64,000 bases of DNA from Actinopolyspora mzabensis. Lineage in GTDB: Bacteria > Actinomycetota > Actinomycetes > Mycobacteriales > Pseudonocardiaceae. A program made the position numbers and the translations under genes. Shown here piece by piece: positions 46,706 to 55,371 of the stretch (position 1 is its first letter; the number at the start of each line of letters is the position of its first letter). Location: positions 62,001 through 126,000 of the forward strand of contig NZ_FNFM01000011.1 in assembly GCF_900101095.1 (NCBI RefSeq), given 5' to 3'. The notes beneath the pieces are model-generated. The model did no database searches and was not told the DNA's origin. It saw only the letters and a list, made by a program, of their open reading frames with translations.

Positions 46706-48418
46706 ATGGTCCCCCCGACGGAAGCACCGAGCCCCACACAACGCCGCGCACCCGCACGCAAGGGCAAGGGCCGCGCGGAGGGCCAGTGGGCGCTCGGTTA
46801 CCGCGAACCGCTGAACGGCAACGAGCAGTCCAAGAAGGACGACAATCCACTCAACGTCCGTGGTCGTATCGAGAACATCTACGCGCAGCGTGGCTTCGAC
46901 TCCATCGACCCCTCCGACCTGCGCGGTCGATTCCGCTGGTGGGGGCTCTACACGCAACGAGCTCCCGGCATTCCGGGCGCGCGGACCGGAACCATCGAAC
47001 CGGAGCAGCTGGACGACTCGTACTTCATGCTGCGCATCAGGGTCGACGGCGGCGCGCTGACCACCGAGCAGCTACGGGTGATCGGTGAGATCTCGCAGAC
47101 CTACGCCCGCGACACCGCCGACATCACCGACCGGCAGAACGTCCAGCTGCACTGGATCCGGGTGGAGGACATGCCCGCCATCTGGCAAAAGCTGGAGTCC
47201 GTAGGGCTGTACACCACCGAGGCGTGCGGTGACTGCCCCCGCGTCGTGCTCGGCTCCCCGGTGGCGGGCATCGCCGCCGACGAGATCGTCGACGCCACCC
47301 CGGCGATCAGGGAGATCACCGAACGCTACATCGGTGACGAATCACTTTCGAACCTGCCGCGCAAGTTCAAGACCGCCATCTCGGGTTCCCCGCGCCAGGA
47401 CGTGGTTCACGAGACGAACGACATCTCGCTCATCGGGGTGGAGCACCCCGAGCACGGTCCCGGCTTCGACTTGTGGGTGGGCGGTGGCCTGTCCACCAAC
47501 CCCAAGCTCGCGGTGCGCCTGGGCGCCTGGGTTCCGGTGGAGGAGGCCGCCGAGGTCTGGAACGCCGTGGTGCAGATCTTCCGGGACTACGGTTACCGCA
47601 GGCTGCGTAACCGGGCGAGGATGAAGTTCCTGGTATCGGACTGGGGGGCCGAGAAGTTCCGTGAGGTGTTGGAGAACGAGTACCTCGGCCGCGCGCTCAC
47701 CGACGGTCCGGCACCGCCGCTTCCGGACGGACCCCGTGACCACGTGGGGGTGCACGAGCAGGTCGACGGCAACTACTACGTCGGCGTGACCTCCGTGGCC
47801 GGCAGGGTCGACGGTTCCAAGCTGATCGAGGTCGCCAAGGCCGCCGAACGCGCGGGCTCGCGCCGGGTCCGCACCACCGTGGAACAGAACCTGCTGGTGC
47901 TCGACGTGCCCGGCTCCGAGGTGGAAAGCCTCGTCGCCGACTTGGACCGGCTCGACCTGCGGGCACGCCCCTCGTCCTGGCGACGCAGCGTCATGGCGTG
48001 CACGGGAATCGAGTTCTGTAAGCTGGCGATCGTCGAGACCAAGAACCGTGCCATGGAACTGGTCGAGGATCTGGAGCGCAGGCTCGACGACGTGCAGGGC
48101 GACATCGACAAACCCGTCACGGTCAACCTGAACGGCTGCCCGAACGCCTGCGCCCGCACCCAGGTCGCCGACATCGGCCTCAAGGGTCAGCTGGTGCAGG
48201 ACGAGGAGGGCAACCAGGTCGAGGGCTTCCAGGTACACCTTGGGGGCGGTCTCGGCAGGGACGCGGGTTTCGGACGCAAGATCCGGGGGCACAAGGTGAC
48301 TTCCGCCGAGGTGGGGGACTACGTGGAACGCCTGGTTCGTCGTTACGTGGAGCAGCGCGGCGAGGACGAGACCTTCGCCCAGTGGACGAAACGCGTCGGT
48401 GACGAGGCGCTAACGTGA
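46706..48418 (+). CDS. sir: Ferredoxin-dependent sulfite reductase
   Basis: This 570-residue siroheme/4Fe-4S reductase makes sulfide from sulfite. The cluster ligands are visible in the C-terminal half: ACTGIEFCKLA (two Cys) and NLNGCPNACARTQVAD (two Cys). NNPLNVRGRIENIYAQRGF and TDRQNVQLHWI are typical of the actinobacterial SirA/NirA group. Position ahead of cysH makes sulfite, not nitrite, the substrate. The start has GGAGG nine bases upstream. It overlaps the zinc-ribbon gene by four bases. Confidence 0.94.
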   Translation: MVPPTEAPSPTQRRAPARKGKGRAEGQWALGYREPLNGNEQSKKDDNPLNVRGRIENIYAQRGFDSIDPSDLRGRFRWWGLYTQRAPGIPGARTGTIEPEQLDDSYFMLRIRVDGGALTTEQLRVIGEISQTYARDTADITDRQNVQLHWIRVEDMPAIWQKLESVGLYTTEACGDCPRVVLGSPVAGIAADEIVDATPAIREITERYIGDESLSNLPRKFKTAISGSPRQDVVHETNDISLIGVEHPEHGPGFDLWVGGGLSTNPKLAVRLGAWVPVEEAAEVWNAVVQIFRDYGYRRLRNRARMKFLVSDWGAEKFREVLENEYLGRALTDGPAPPLPDGPRDHVGVHEQVDGNYYVGVTSVAGRVDGSKLIEVAKAAERAGSRRVRTTVEQNLLVLDVPGSEVESLVADLDRLDLRARPSSWRRSVMACTGIEFCKLAIVETKNRAMELVEDLERRLDDVQGDIDKPVTVNLNGCPNACARTQVADIGLKGQLVQDEEGNQVEGFQVHLGGGLGRDAGFGRKIRGHKVTSAEVGDYVERLVRRYVEQRGEDETFAQWTKRVGDEALT

Positions 48419-48606
48419 GCGGGGGGCGTTCGGCAGAACCGGGTCCCGAGGGCAGGGCCGTTCCGTTCTACTGCCCGTACTGCGGTGACGAGGAACTCAC
48501 ACCGGAGGCTGAACCCGTGGGCGCGTGGAAATGTCAGGCGTGCCGTCGCGTGTTCACGGTACGACTGGCCGGGTTGGCGTTGACCGAGGAGGACGAAGAA
48601 CCATGA
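48415..48606 (+). CDS. Small zinc-ribbon protein of the sulfate assimilation operon
   Basis: This 63-residue protein holds two Cys pairs (FYCPYCGDEEL and WKCQACRRVF) that form a zinc ribbon. It is overlapped at both ends, by four bases with sir and four bases with cysH. In many actinobacteria a small protein of this kind sits at this place. It may help cluster or electron transfer to APS reductase, but its job has not been read from sequence. The start is GTG. Confidence 0.85.
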   Translation: MSGGRSAEPGPEGRAVPFYCPYCGDEELTPEAEPVGAWKCQACRRVFTVRLAGLALTEEDEEP

Positions 48607-49328
48607 CCACCGACAGCACTTCCCGAATCGGCTTTCGACGTGGTGACGACGAACTCCGCGCTCTGGCGGAGGAGGCCTCCGAGCAACTCGCCGAGTCGAG
48701 CACATCGGAGGTACTCGACTGGGCGGCCCGCACGTTCGGCGACAATCTGATCATGGCCTCCAATATGGAGGACGCCTCGTTGATAGACCTGGTCTCCAAG
48801 GTCCAGCCGGGCGTGGACGTGTTGTTCCTGGAGACCGGTTACCACTTCGCCGAGACGCTCGGCACCCGCGACGCGGTCGCGCAGACCTACGACGTCAACA
48901 TCATCGACGCGATGCCCGAACAGACGGTCGAACAGCAGGACGCCACCGAGGGGGCGAGGCTCTACGAACGGGACCCCGGTCGGTGCTGCCACCTGCGCAA
49001 GGTTCTTCCGCTACGCAACACGCTGGCCCGCTACGAGGCCTGGATCACCGGACTGCGACGCGTGGATTCGCCGAGCAGGGCCGACACTCCCCTCGTGACC
49101 TGGGACGAACGCAACAACCTCGTGAAGGTGAATCCGCTCGCGGCGTGGACCGACGAGGACATGGACAATTACATCGCCGAGCACGATGTGCTGGTGAATC
49201 CCCTGGTCCCCGCCGGCTTTCCCTCGATCGGGTGTCAGCCGTGCACCGCCAAGCCCGCACCAGGCGCGGATCGGCGCAGTGGCCGCTGGGCCGGTAGCAC
49301 GAAGACGGAGTGCGGGTTGCACGCCTAA
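48603..49328 (+). CDS. cysH: Adenylylsulfate (APS) reductase
   Basis: This 241-residue enzyme reduces APS to sulfite with thioredoxin-like donors. The 4Fe-4S ligands C128-C129 (GRCCHLRK) and C211/C214 (GCQPCTAK) mark it as an APS reductase, not a PAPS reductase. C237 in ECGLH is the catalytic Cys at the C-terminus. It agrees with the absence of cysC in this cluster. It follows the zinc-ribbon gene with overlap. Confidence 0.95.
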   Translation: MTTDSTSRIGFRRGDDELRALAEEASEQLAESSTSEVLDWAARTFGDNLIMASNMEDASLIDLVSKVQPGVDVLFLETGYHFAETLGTRDAVAQTYDVNIIDAMPEQTVEQQDATEGARLYERDPGRCCHLRKVLPLRNTLARYEAWITGLRRVDSPSRADTPLVTWDERNNLVKVNPLAAWTDEDMDNYIAEHDVLVNPLVPAGFPSIGCQPCTAKPAPGADRRSGRWAGSTKTECGLHA

Positions 49329-49425
49329 GCCCGCGAACTCGGGAGCTCCGGGGGAGAATGCCGGTACGACCGGCACCAGAACATCACCCGATGGGATGAA
49401 CTGGTAACTGTGTAAGGGCACGCTG

Positions 49426-50388
49426 ATGACGACGGAAGCGATCATGGATCAAAATCTCGACCTACCGGAAGATCCGGCGACATCCGAGGCACCACCACAA
49501 GTGGACAACCTCGATGCGCTGGAGTCCGAGGCGATCCACATCTTCCGGGAGGTCGCTGGGGAGTTCGATCGCCCGGTGATCCTGTTCTCCGGAGGCAAGG
49601 ATTCCACGGTGCTGCTGCACCTGGCACTGAAGGCGTTCCGGCCCGCACCCGTACCGTTCCCGCTGCTGCACGTGGACACCGGACACAACTTCGAGGAAGT
49701 GCTGCGGTTCCGCGACGAGCTGGTCAGTCGCCACGAGCTGCGTCTGGTCGTGGCCAGGGTCCAGGACTGGATCGACGACGGCAGGCTCAGCGAACGGCCG
49801 GACGGTACCCGCAATCCGCTGCAGACGCAGCCGCTGCTGGAGGCGATCGAGCAGAACCGCTTCGACGCCGTGTTCGGCGGCGGCAGGCGTGACGAGGAGC
49901 GTGCCCGCGCCAAGGAGCGCGTCTTCAGCCTGCGCGACGCCTTCGGCCAGTGGGATCCGCGCAGGCAGCGCCCCGAGTTGTGGAACCTCTACAACGGCAA
50001 GCACCGGGCGGGCGAGCACATGCGGGTCTTCCCGCTGTCCAACTGGACCGAGCTGGACGTGTGGCGCTACATCCAGCGCGAGAAGATCGAGCTCTCCAAC
50101 CTCTACTACGCCCACCGCAGGGAAGTCTTCCATCGGGACGGCATGTGGCTGACCTCCGGCCCGTGGGGCGGGCCACGCGAGGGCGAGGAGGTTCACGAGA
50201 AGACGGTTCGCTACCGCACCATCGGGGACGGGTCGTGCACCGGCGCGGTTGAGTCCGAGGCGTACACGGTGGACGACGTGATCGCCGAGGTCGCCGCCAG
50301 CCACCTCACGGAGCGAGGGGCGACCCGAGCCGACGACAGGATGTCCGAGGCAGCCATGGAGGACCGTAAGCGGGAGGGCTACTTCTGA
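49426..50388 (+). CDS. cysD: Sulfate adenylyltransferase, small subunit
   Basis: This 320-residue PP-loop ATPase activates sulfate to APS with CysN. The PP-loop ILFSGGKDSTVLLHLA is clear, and FPLLHVDTGHNF, LYNGKHRAGEHMRVFPLSNWTELDVW are typical. Start is ATG 49426; ATG 49444 is also possible. The stop overlaps the cysN start (TGATG). It lies 97 bases after cysH, within one probable transcript. Confidence 0.95.
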   Translation: MTTEAIMDQNLDLPEDPATSEAPPQVDNLDALESEAIHIFREVAGEFDRPVILFSGGKDSTVLLHLALKAFRPAPVPFPLLHVDTGHNFEEVLRFRDELVSRHELRLVVARVQDWIDDGRLSERPDGTRNPLQTQPLLEAIEQNRFDAVFGGGRRDEERARAKERVFSLRDAFGQWDPRRQRPELWNLYNGKHRAGEHMRVFPLSNWTELDVWRYIQREKIELSNLYYAHRREVFHRDGMWLTSGPWGGPREGEEVHEKTVRYRTIGDGSCTGAVESEAYTVDDVIAEVAASHLTERGATRADDRMSEAAMEDRKREGYF

Positions 50389-51743
50389 TGAGCAACGACA
50401 CCGAAACCCTCACCCGGTTCGCCCCCGACAGCGGGACCGAAGTGGCGCTTCCGGTGCACACCGACCTGTTGCGGCTGGCCACAGCGGGGTCGGTGGACGA
50501 CGGCAAGAGCACACTGGTGGGACGACTGCTGCACGACACCAAGTCGGTGCTGGCCGACCAGCTCGACGCGGTACACCGTGCCAGCGCCGACCGCGGGCTG
50601 AGCACCCCGGACCTGTCGTTACTGGTCGACGGGCTGCGCGCGGAGCGCGAGCAGGGCATCACCATCGATGTCGCCTACCGCTACTTCGCGACCGGCAGGC
50701 GCACTTTCGTGCTGGCCGACACCCCCGGGCACGTGCAGTACACCAGGAACACCGTCACCGGTGCCTCCACGGCGCAGCTCGCGGTGCTGCTGGTCGACGC
50801 CCGCAAGGGCGTGGTGGAACAGACCAGGAGGCACGCCGCGGTACTGGCGCTGCTCGGCGTACCGCGACTGGTGCTGGCGGTCAACAAGATCGACATGGTC
50901 GACTTCGACGAGTCGGTGCACACCGCCATCGCCCAGGACTTCGCGCAGCACGCCAGGGCCCTGGGTTACTCCGACGAGGACGTTGTCACGATCCCGGTTT
51001 CGGCACTGCACGGCGACAACGTCGTGGAGCGTTCCGAGCGCACGCCCTGGTACGAGGGCCCCGCCCTGCTGGAGCACCTGGAGACCGTTCCGGTCGCTCC
51101 GGACCCGCACGACGTTCCGTTCCGATTGCCGGTGCAGTACGTGATCCGGCCGCGCACCGCCGACCACCCGGACTACCGCGGTTACGCGGGTCAGGTCGCC
51201 GCGGGAGTGGTCAACGAGGGCGACGAGGTGGTGGTGCTCCCGAGCGGGGCACGCAGCAGGGTCTCCATGGTGGACACCCCGGACGGCCGGGCGCAGAGCG
51301 CGGCGGCCGGACGTTCGATCACCGTGCTGCTGGAGGACGACCTGGACATCGCACGCGGCGACGTCCTCGTCTCGGCGGAGGAACAACCCCGGGTGACCGA
51401 CGAGTTCGACGCCACGGTCTGCTGGCTCGCGGAGAAGCCCCTCGCGCCGAACACGAAGGTTCAGATCAAGCACGGTGCCCGGACCGTGCAGGCCATGGCC
51501 ACCGAACTGGCCACCCGCTTCGACGAGCAGGAACTGTCGAGCGTGGACGCCCCGGAAAAGCTGGAGCTCAACGAGATCGGCAAGATCCGGTTCCGCACCT
51601 CGGAGTCGTTGCCGATCGACGACTACGCGGACAGCAGGCGCACCGGTTCGTTCATCGTGCTCGACCCCTCCGACGGTTCCACGCTCGCGGCGGGCCTGAT
51701 CGGTGTTCCGCTGGCCCCGCTGGCCTCGGCAGTGACTCGATGA
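50388..51743 (+). CDS. cysN: Sulfate adenylyltransferase, large GTPase subunit
   Basis: This 451-residue GTPase couples GTP hydrolysis to APS formation by CysD. G1 is SVDDGKSTLVGRL, G3 DTPGHVQYTRNTVTGAS and G4 NKIDMV, with EF-Tu-like beta-barrels after about residue 220. It stops before any APS kinase (CysC) domain. APS therefore passes directly to CysH, in agreement with its APS-type active site. Confidence 0.95.
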   Translation: MSNDTETLTRFAPDSGTEVALPVHTDLLRLATAGSVDDGKSTLVGRLLHDTKSVLADQLDAVHRASADRGLSTPDLSLLVDGLRAEREQGITIDVAYRYFATGRRTFVLADTPGHVQYTRNTVTGASTAQLAVLLVDARKGVVEQTRRHAAVLALLGVPRLVLAVNKIDMVDFDESVHTAIAQDFAQHARALGYSDEDVVTIPVSALHGDNVVERSERTPWYEGPALLEHLETVPVAPDPHDVPFRLPVQYVIRPRTADHPDYRGYAGQVAAGVVNEGDEVVVLPSGARSRVSMVDTPDGRAQSAAAGRSITVLLEDDLDIARGDVLVSAEEQPRVTDEFDATVCWLAEKPLAPNTKVQIKHGARTVQAMATELATRFDEQELSSVDAPEKLELNEIGKIRFRTSESLPIDDYADSRRTGSFIVLDPSDGSTLAAGLIGVPLAPLASAVTR

Positions 51744-51779
51744 CGATCCCAGCGACTCGATGACGACCGGAGTTCCCGG

Positions 51780-52538
51780 ATGAGCGCACCGCTGGTCGCG
51801 GTGGCGCACGGCAGTCGGGATCCACGTTCGGCAGCCACGATTCAGGGGCTGCTGGACGTGGTCCGCTCCGTCCGCCCCGAACTGGACGTACGAACCGCGT
51901 TCCTGGAGCTGTCAGCGCCACGGCTCGGTGACGTGCTCGACGCCGTGCACGCCGACGGCAACAGGCGGGCCGTGATCGTTCCGCTGTTGCTCGGCCACGC
52001 CTACCACGCGAGTGTGGACATCCCGAACGCGGCTCGGGAGGCCGAACGCCGCAATCCGCTGCTGCGGCTGGGTACCGCCGAGGTGCTCGGACCGGACCCC
52101 AGGCTGCGGCAGGCGGCGTGGCGACGGCTGACCGAGAGCGGTGCCGATCCGGCCGATCCGGAACTCGGTGTAGTGCTGGCCGGTGCGGGCTCGGCGCACG
52201 AGTCCGCCAACCGGCTGGTCTCCGACGTGGCCGGGGTCTGGCAGCGGCACAGCCGTTGGGCCGGTACCGTGGCGGCCTTCGCCGCCGCTGCCGAACCCGA
52301 CGTGCCCGCCGCGCTGGAGCTGCTGCGCGCCCGGGGAGCCCGGCGGTTCGCCGTCGGCTCGTGGTTCCTGGCTCCCGGCAGACTGCCCGACCGGGTGCTC
52401 GAACGGGCCACCGAACACGCCGAGCGCCCCCTGCTGGCTAACACGATGGGAGCGGCACCGGAACTGGCCGAGCTGGTGATCGAGCGGTACGAAGCGGCGC
52501 TGGCCGCCAGGCCCGGACTGCTGGCACACGCCACCTGA
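51780..52538 (+). CDS. cbiX: Sirohydrochlorin chelatase, CbiX/SirB type
   Basis: This 252-residue protein inserts iron or cobalt into sirohydrochlorin. The metal-binding His residues lie in AVAHGSRDPR and VPLLLGHAYH. Two CbiX repeats can be followed (about 1-120 and 125-250). The context at the end of the sulfite reductase operon suggests siroheme synthesis for that enzyme. It starts 36 bases after cysN. Confidence 0.88.
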   Translation: MSAPLVAVAHGSRDPRSAATIQGLLDVVRSVRPELDVRTAFLELSAPRLGDVLDAVHADGNRRAVIVPLLLGHAYHASVDIPNAAREAERRNPLLRLGTAEVLGPDPRLRQAAWRRLTESGADPADPELGVVLAGAGSAHESANRLVSDVAGVWQRHSRWAGTVAAFAAAAEPDVPAALELLRARGARRFAVGSWFLAPGRLPDRVLERATEHAERPLLANTMGAAPELAELVIERYEAALAARPGLLAHAT

Positions 52539-52677
52539 GAGCGCACGGCAGTACTCGCCCAATGGCCCGGCGATTTCGCGGGAAATCGACGCCCAGCGCC
52601 ACACCGCGCGCACCGGGGCGACGATTTCCCGAGAAACTGACGGCGGTGCGAGAAACTGACGGCGGTGTCGCGGGTGG

Positions 52678-53520
52678 TCAGACTCCCCGTCTCGTGGTGA
52701 ACAGGTAGTTCCGCTTACGAGTGGTCACCCTCTCGACGGGCATCCACCGTTCGGCGTGCCAGACGTACATGCCGTACCCCATCTCGCGGAGCCAACGGGT
52801 GAGTTCGTCCGCTTCGCACCCGTATCTGGTGAGGTGACGTTGTTCGATTTCCAGCAGCAGAGTCGGTTCGCAGTCCGCGAGCGTCCGTTCGGCGCCTTCC
52901 AGCACGAACGGCTCGTATCCCTCCACGTCGATCTTGAGGAAGTCCACGCGGTCGAGGCCGCGTGAGCGGCGCACCTGATCCACCGAGAGCACCTCGACGG
53001 GGTGGGTTCGCACCTGCCGCACCTCATCGTGCTCCGCGGGGGTGAGTCCTCGCTCGTCGATATGGGCGTGGCCGTGCACCGGGAAACCGAAACGGCGGGG
53101 GACCACGAGTCCGCGGGGCTCCGAGCGACTCCCGAGCGCGGCACGGGTGGTCCGCAGCTGGGGCAGGTGGACGAGCCACTGCAGACCCGTGAGTATCCGA
53201 TGTGGCTTACGCTGCGGTTCGAAGGAGTGCACCGCTCCCTGCTCGCCCACCAGCGCTGCCAGCGAGAAGCTGTACATGCCGTAGGCCGCACCGATGTCGA
53301 AGCACACGTCACCGGTACCGACCACGCTCGGCAGACCTCTCGTCTCGGGCTCGAACAACGAACCGGCCGAAGCCGTCCGCAGCAGACCGGCCAGCCGCGA
53401 TCGAGGTCGGGCCGAAGCCGCGCCTCCCTCGCCGACACGTTTCCCCTCGGCTCGTTCGGACTGCCCCGACACGGAAACTCGCTTTCGGTAGGTATTCGGT
53501 CGCTGGCGCCAACCCGGCAC
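52678..53520 (-). CDS. FkbM-family methyltransferase
   Basis: This 280-residue protein has a class I SAM-dependent methyltransferase domain of FkbM type: GDVCFDIGAAYGMYSFSLAALVG, AVHSFEPQRKPHRIL, then DRVDFLKIDVEGYEPFVLEGAER and LLLEIEQRHL. FkbM enzymes methylate sugar or other secondary-metabolite hydroxyls. No biosynthetic cluster is nearby, so the substrate is open. Start GTG 53520 has weak support; GTG 53472 is an alternative. Confidence 0.85.
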   Translation of the reverse strand: MPGWRQRPNTYRKRVSVSGQSERAEGKRVGEGGAASARPRSRLAGLLRTASAGSLFEPETRGLPSVVGTGDVCFDIGAAYGMYSFSLAALVGEQGAVHSFEPQRKPHRILTGLQWLVHLPQLRTTRAALGSRSEPRGLVVPRRFGFPVHGHAHIDERGLTPAEHDEVRQVRTHPVEVLSVDQVRRSRGLDRVDFLKIDVEGYEPFVLEGAERTLADCEPTLLLEIEQRHLTRYGCEADELTRWLREMGYGMYVWHAERWMPVERVTTRKRNYLFTTRRGV

Positions 53521-53610
53521 GTCACGTTTTCACGTAAAGCACCCGATCAATCACGCAGCGTATGATAATCGATACGCCGAATCGCACCGCCAGGCGCGTG
53601 GAGCAGCAAC

Positions 53611-53645
53611 AGGGCCGATACGGACAGGCGGTCCGTATCGGCCCT
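53611..53645 (-). terminator. Strong hairpin, probable terminator
   Basis: A perfect 15-bp stem AGGGCCGATACGGAC / GTCCGTATCGGCCCT has a five-base loop. No T run follows on either strand. It lies about 100 bases past the stop of the secreted protein gene, so it likely ends that transcript. Confidence 0.6.
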
Positions 53646-53746
53646 CGGATCCGTCACAGCGGTGTCGATCGTCTCTCCGGAGCGTGCGAACCGACGGGCC
53701 GTCCCGTCTCGTCCGCCCTTGCGGAGTGGGTGTGGAAAGACCTCGG

Positions 53747-54673
53747 TCAGGAGGCCGCGAAAGTCACCTCGCGTCCGGCGTCACGGCAGGTGTAGTCGTA
53801 GCCACCCAGCTCGCTGTCCGCCTCGGTCGCGGAGCACTCGAAACCGTTGCTGCGGTAGTCCTGCCCGATCCGCCCCTCGGCGTCCGCCGCCACGTCACGG
53901 GCGGTGTCGCAGTCGACCCCGCTCGCCTCGACGCCGAAGGCACCGTTGTCCGAGTTGGGGGTGAACGGCACGTCACCGCAGGAACGCGTGGCCGCGTACT
54001 CGGTGGAAACGGTGGTATCACCGTTGAGCACGACGGTGTTGTCCCGCTGGACGACGCTTTGCGGGTGGATCACCTCTCGCGGCCCCACCACACTGTTGCC
54101 GACGGCGATACGCGCGACGACGCGCTGGCCGGTTCGCAGCCCCACCGGGGCGGAGTACACCCCGTCCCCGTCGTTGTCGCGCAGCGCGACCGCACCCAGC
54201 TCGTCGATGTCGGCCACCTCGCCACGCGGGTTCGCACCGGGGGTGCCGAACAGACCGTAGAACGTCGTGCTGCCGCTCACGGAACCGTCGGTACGCACCC
54301 GGAAGTTCAGGTTCGTGGTGCCGCGCTCGGGCAGCGACCCGCCACGCGTGACCGGCTCCACCGTTCTGACCGCGAGCCGGTCGGTTTCCGGATCCTTCCC
54401 GGAGTCGCTCCCGGTCACCTTGACCCGTTCACCCGCGTAGGGCAGCAGCATCCCCGGCGCTCCGGTGAGGCGGTAACGCGTGCCGTCGCTCTCCGCCGTG
54501 AGGGCGTATCCCTGGCCGCCGCGTACGAGCGTTCCGGTGGCACTGGTGAACAGACCTGCCCCGCTCTGACCGTTCCGAGCCGACTGCGCGTCGGATTTCT
54601 CCGCAGCGGCAGCGGTTCCCGCACCACCCAGTACCGTCAACACCGCGGCGGCGATCGCGAAAGTCTTACGCAT
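53747..54673 (-). CDS. Secreted protein of unknown function
   Basis: This 308-residue protein begins with a Sec signal peptide (MRKTFAIAAAVLTVLGGAGTAAAA, cleavage likely after residue 24). The middle part is beta-rich. The C-terminal region (about 235-305) holds four Cys (SCGDVPF, VDCDTAR, FECSATE, YTCRDAG) spaced like a small actinobacterial secreted domain built on two disulfides. No enzyme motif is visible. Its promoter should lie in the 698-base region shared with the large ADP-ribosylglycohydrolase gene. Confidence 0.8.
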   Translation of the reverse strand: MRKTFAIAAAVLTVLGGAGTAAAAEKSDAQSARNGQSGAGLFTSATGTLVRGGQGYALTAESDGTRYRLTGAPGMLLPYAGERVKVTGSDSGKDPETDRLAVRTVEPVTRGGSLPERGTTNLNFRVRTDGSVSGSTTFYGLFGTPGANPRGEVADIDELGAVALRDNDGDGVYSAPVGLRTGQRVVARIAVGNSVVGPREVIHPQSVVQRDNTVVLNGDTTVSTEYAATRSCGDVPFTPNSDNGAFGVEASGVDCDTARDVAADAEGRIGQDYRSNGFECSATEADSELGGYDYTCRDAGREVTFAAS

Positions 54674-55371
54674 CCTTGTCGAGCCACCTTTCGTTCGGGA
54701 TCGCTTCGATGACCTTTTCGTCCCGAGAGACGTCGCGGTGGACTTCGGGTTGCCCAGAAACGGTCATCGATTCGTATCGAGTTGTGTGCACCCCGCGTAC
54801 AGCGCTGACACCTCGGAGCCGGGGAAGAACGACCGAAGGCCACCCCGACCCGGAGTCGAGGGGTGCGGTGACCCGTCCGGCGCCCCGTGGTTCCCACCAC
54901 GTTGCGAGACCGTCCAGACTGCCACTCCCAACGTGGTTTCGCACCCGATCGGAGCAACAAAAATGGGTCCCACTGCGCCTTTCGGAGCAATTCGGGCCCA
55001 CCCACCCCACCGGCCGCGGCACCAGGAGCATGATTTCGGGGACGGGAGTAGCAAGTGGCACCCGGCGAGCGGGAAACGACAACCCCACGAACGGCCCGGT
55101 CCCGTGTACCGGCAGCTGCCTACCACGAAAGCGGTTGACCACGTTGCGAACCGCAACGATCACTCCTGGTAAACAGGAGATACCGAAATTCACTCCGCGA
55201 GGTCATGAGACAGTAACGATTGTGCGGGCACACACCGGAACCGATCGCTCAACGCGTCGCGTCGGATCTTCGTAACCAGCCGAGTACGCGTTCCGCCAGG
55301 TGGTCGCCAACCGGAAAAGCGCAGGTCGAACCCTGCGCATCGCCGAACCGGAAATGGGAAGCAGCGGGGAG
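54674..55371. other. Long divergent intergenic region
   Basis: This is the longest clean promoter region of the window (698 bases). It separates the secreted protein gene from the large multi-domain gene. Two inverted repeats lie at 55142-55179. I saw no small gene. Confidence 0.5.
55142..55179. promoter_or_regulatory. Two adjacent inverted repeats upstream of the multi-ARH gene
   Basis: The first repeat has arms CGTTGCG and CGCAACG with a three-base spacer (55142-55158). The second has arms CTCCTG and CAGGAG with a five-base spacer (55163-55179). They lie about 195-230 bases before the start of the large gene. The pair may be a binding site for a regulator, or two small hairpins in the leader RNA. 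Neither has been matched to a known motif. Confidence 0.5.
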
